A stretch of DNA of 34,512 bases. It comes from an uncultured Saprospiraceae bacterium. GTDB lineage: Bacteria; Bacteroidota; Bacteroidia; Chitinophagales; Saprospiraceae. Position 1 is the stretch's first letter; each line of letters starts with the position of its first letter. The notes beneath the pieces are model-generated. The model was not told the DNA's origin. It searched no databases and was given only the letters and a program-made list of their open reading frames with translations. This document shows, in pieces, positions 34,279-34,512 of the stretch. Both the position numbers and the translations under genes were made by a program. Where the stretch lies: NCBI GenBank assembly GCA_937929945.1, contig CALFUK010000056.1, positions 1-34,512 of the forward strand, written 5' to 3'.

Positions 34279-34347
34279 TTTGTATTAAGACTAGCAATAA
34301 TATGTTGAACGTGAAGTAGTTAGATTATTTTTGAGCATCCCATTTTA
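34279..34347 (+). repeat. Dispersed ~67-bp repeat, copy 2
   Basis: Second copy of the repeat at 30946-31012, in the same orientation, directly after the M43 terminator. No transposase fragment accompanies it. Confidence 0.85.
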
Positions 34348-34371
34348 AAGTGCAGACCACCACGCTTAGTT

Positions 34372-34512
34372 TTAATTACAGGGAATGATGTCTGCAGTGA
34401 ATGTCGTATTCAGCGGGACATCAAAATTTAGGTTTAATAAGATACATTGCCCTGCTTCGAAAGCCACATTTGCATTGGGACTGATACCTACACCTGTCGT
34501 AGCGTTGATGTT
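34372..34512 (-). CDS. C-terminus of a 3-coathanger stack-type surface protein (partial)
   Basis: The last 46 codons and TAA of a minus-strand gene that continues beyond the window. The residues read NINATTGVGISPNANVAFEA, then GQCILLNLNFDVPLNTTFTA and DIIPCN, the short beta-hairpin pattern ending in an isolated Cys that NCBI names the 3-coathanger stack domain, common at the end of Bacteroidota surface proteins. The rest of the protein cannot be seen. Confidence 0.7.
   Translation of the reverse strand, partial: NINATTGVGISPNANVAFEAGQCILLNLNFDVPLNTTFTADIIPCN

Overview
The window reads as a chromosomal segment of a free-living Bacteroidota bacterium, probably Saprospiria-like or a related marine or soil lineage; the rank below phylum is inference. 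The evidence is the mix of families: DUF4294, tandem FAS1 lipoproteins, DUF1080, a ThuA/PQQ sugar dehydrogenase fusion, a regulator propeller lipoprotein, an M43 metalloprotease, a DUF3995 protein, a membrane-anchored TPR-HTH regulator and the C-terminus of a '3-coathanger stack' surface protein. The signals agree: most starts sit behind A-rich leaders rather than Shine-Dalgarno sites, TAnnTTTG-type -7 boxes precede several genes, and many lipoproteins are exported. I found no rRNA, tRNA or CRISPR array.

Layout. 1-535 is gene-free and may hold decayed coding sequence. 536-2862 is a minus-strand operon (DUF4294, diphosphomevalonate decarboxylase, rhodanese). 3248-10103 runs on the plus strand: an exported esterase, an AT-rich SRPBCC gene, a five-domain ThuA/sugar dehydrogenase/PKD/cytochrome c lipoprotein, and a TPR lipoprotein overlapping a HAD hydrolase. 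10315-12515 holds two divergent FAS1 lipoproteins around an AT-rich palindrome; the minus-strand one has no conventional start giving a full signal peptide. 12776-14129 holds an Asp-nucleophile hydrolase and a VOC protein. 14163-17401 holds a direct repeat, a long palindrome, a TetR-like regulator, an ABC1/UbiB-type kinase, REP-like palindromes and DUF3995. 17427-24673 holds DUF1080, a nitroreductase, a propeller lipoprotein, a GH13 glucosidase, trmB, DUF1648 and a 73-residue orphan with its own terminator. 24980-30428 is asmA-like, a TPR histidine kinase and a PfkB kinase. 30429-31245 is an insertion-sequence graveyard (transposase fragment, one copy of a ~67-bp repeat, an orphan terminator-like hairpin). 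31246 to the end is AT-richer: a TPR-HTH membrane regulator, an M43 metalloprotease, a strong terminator, the second repeat copy and the tail of a surface protein cut by the window edge.

Functionally the window is mostly housekeeping plus envelope and sugar metabolism. Several genes (esterase, ThuA/sugar dehydrogenase/cytochrome c, DUF1080, GH13, PfkB) fit polysaccharide and oligosaccharide use, with oxidation of sugars in the periplasm, but they are not one operon. I see no defence or secretion island and no clear new multi-gene system. The best leads are the regulatory palindromes, the shared translation leader, the orphan small gene, the TetR-like/ABC1 kinase pair, and two membrane sensors with matching architecture but different output domains.
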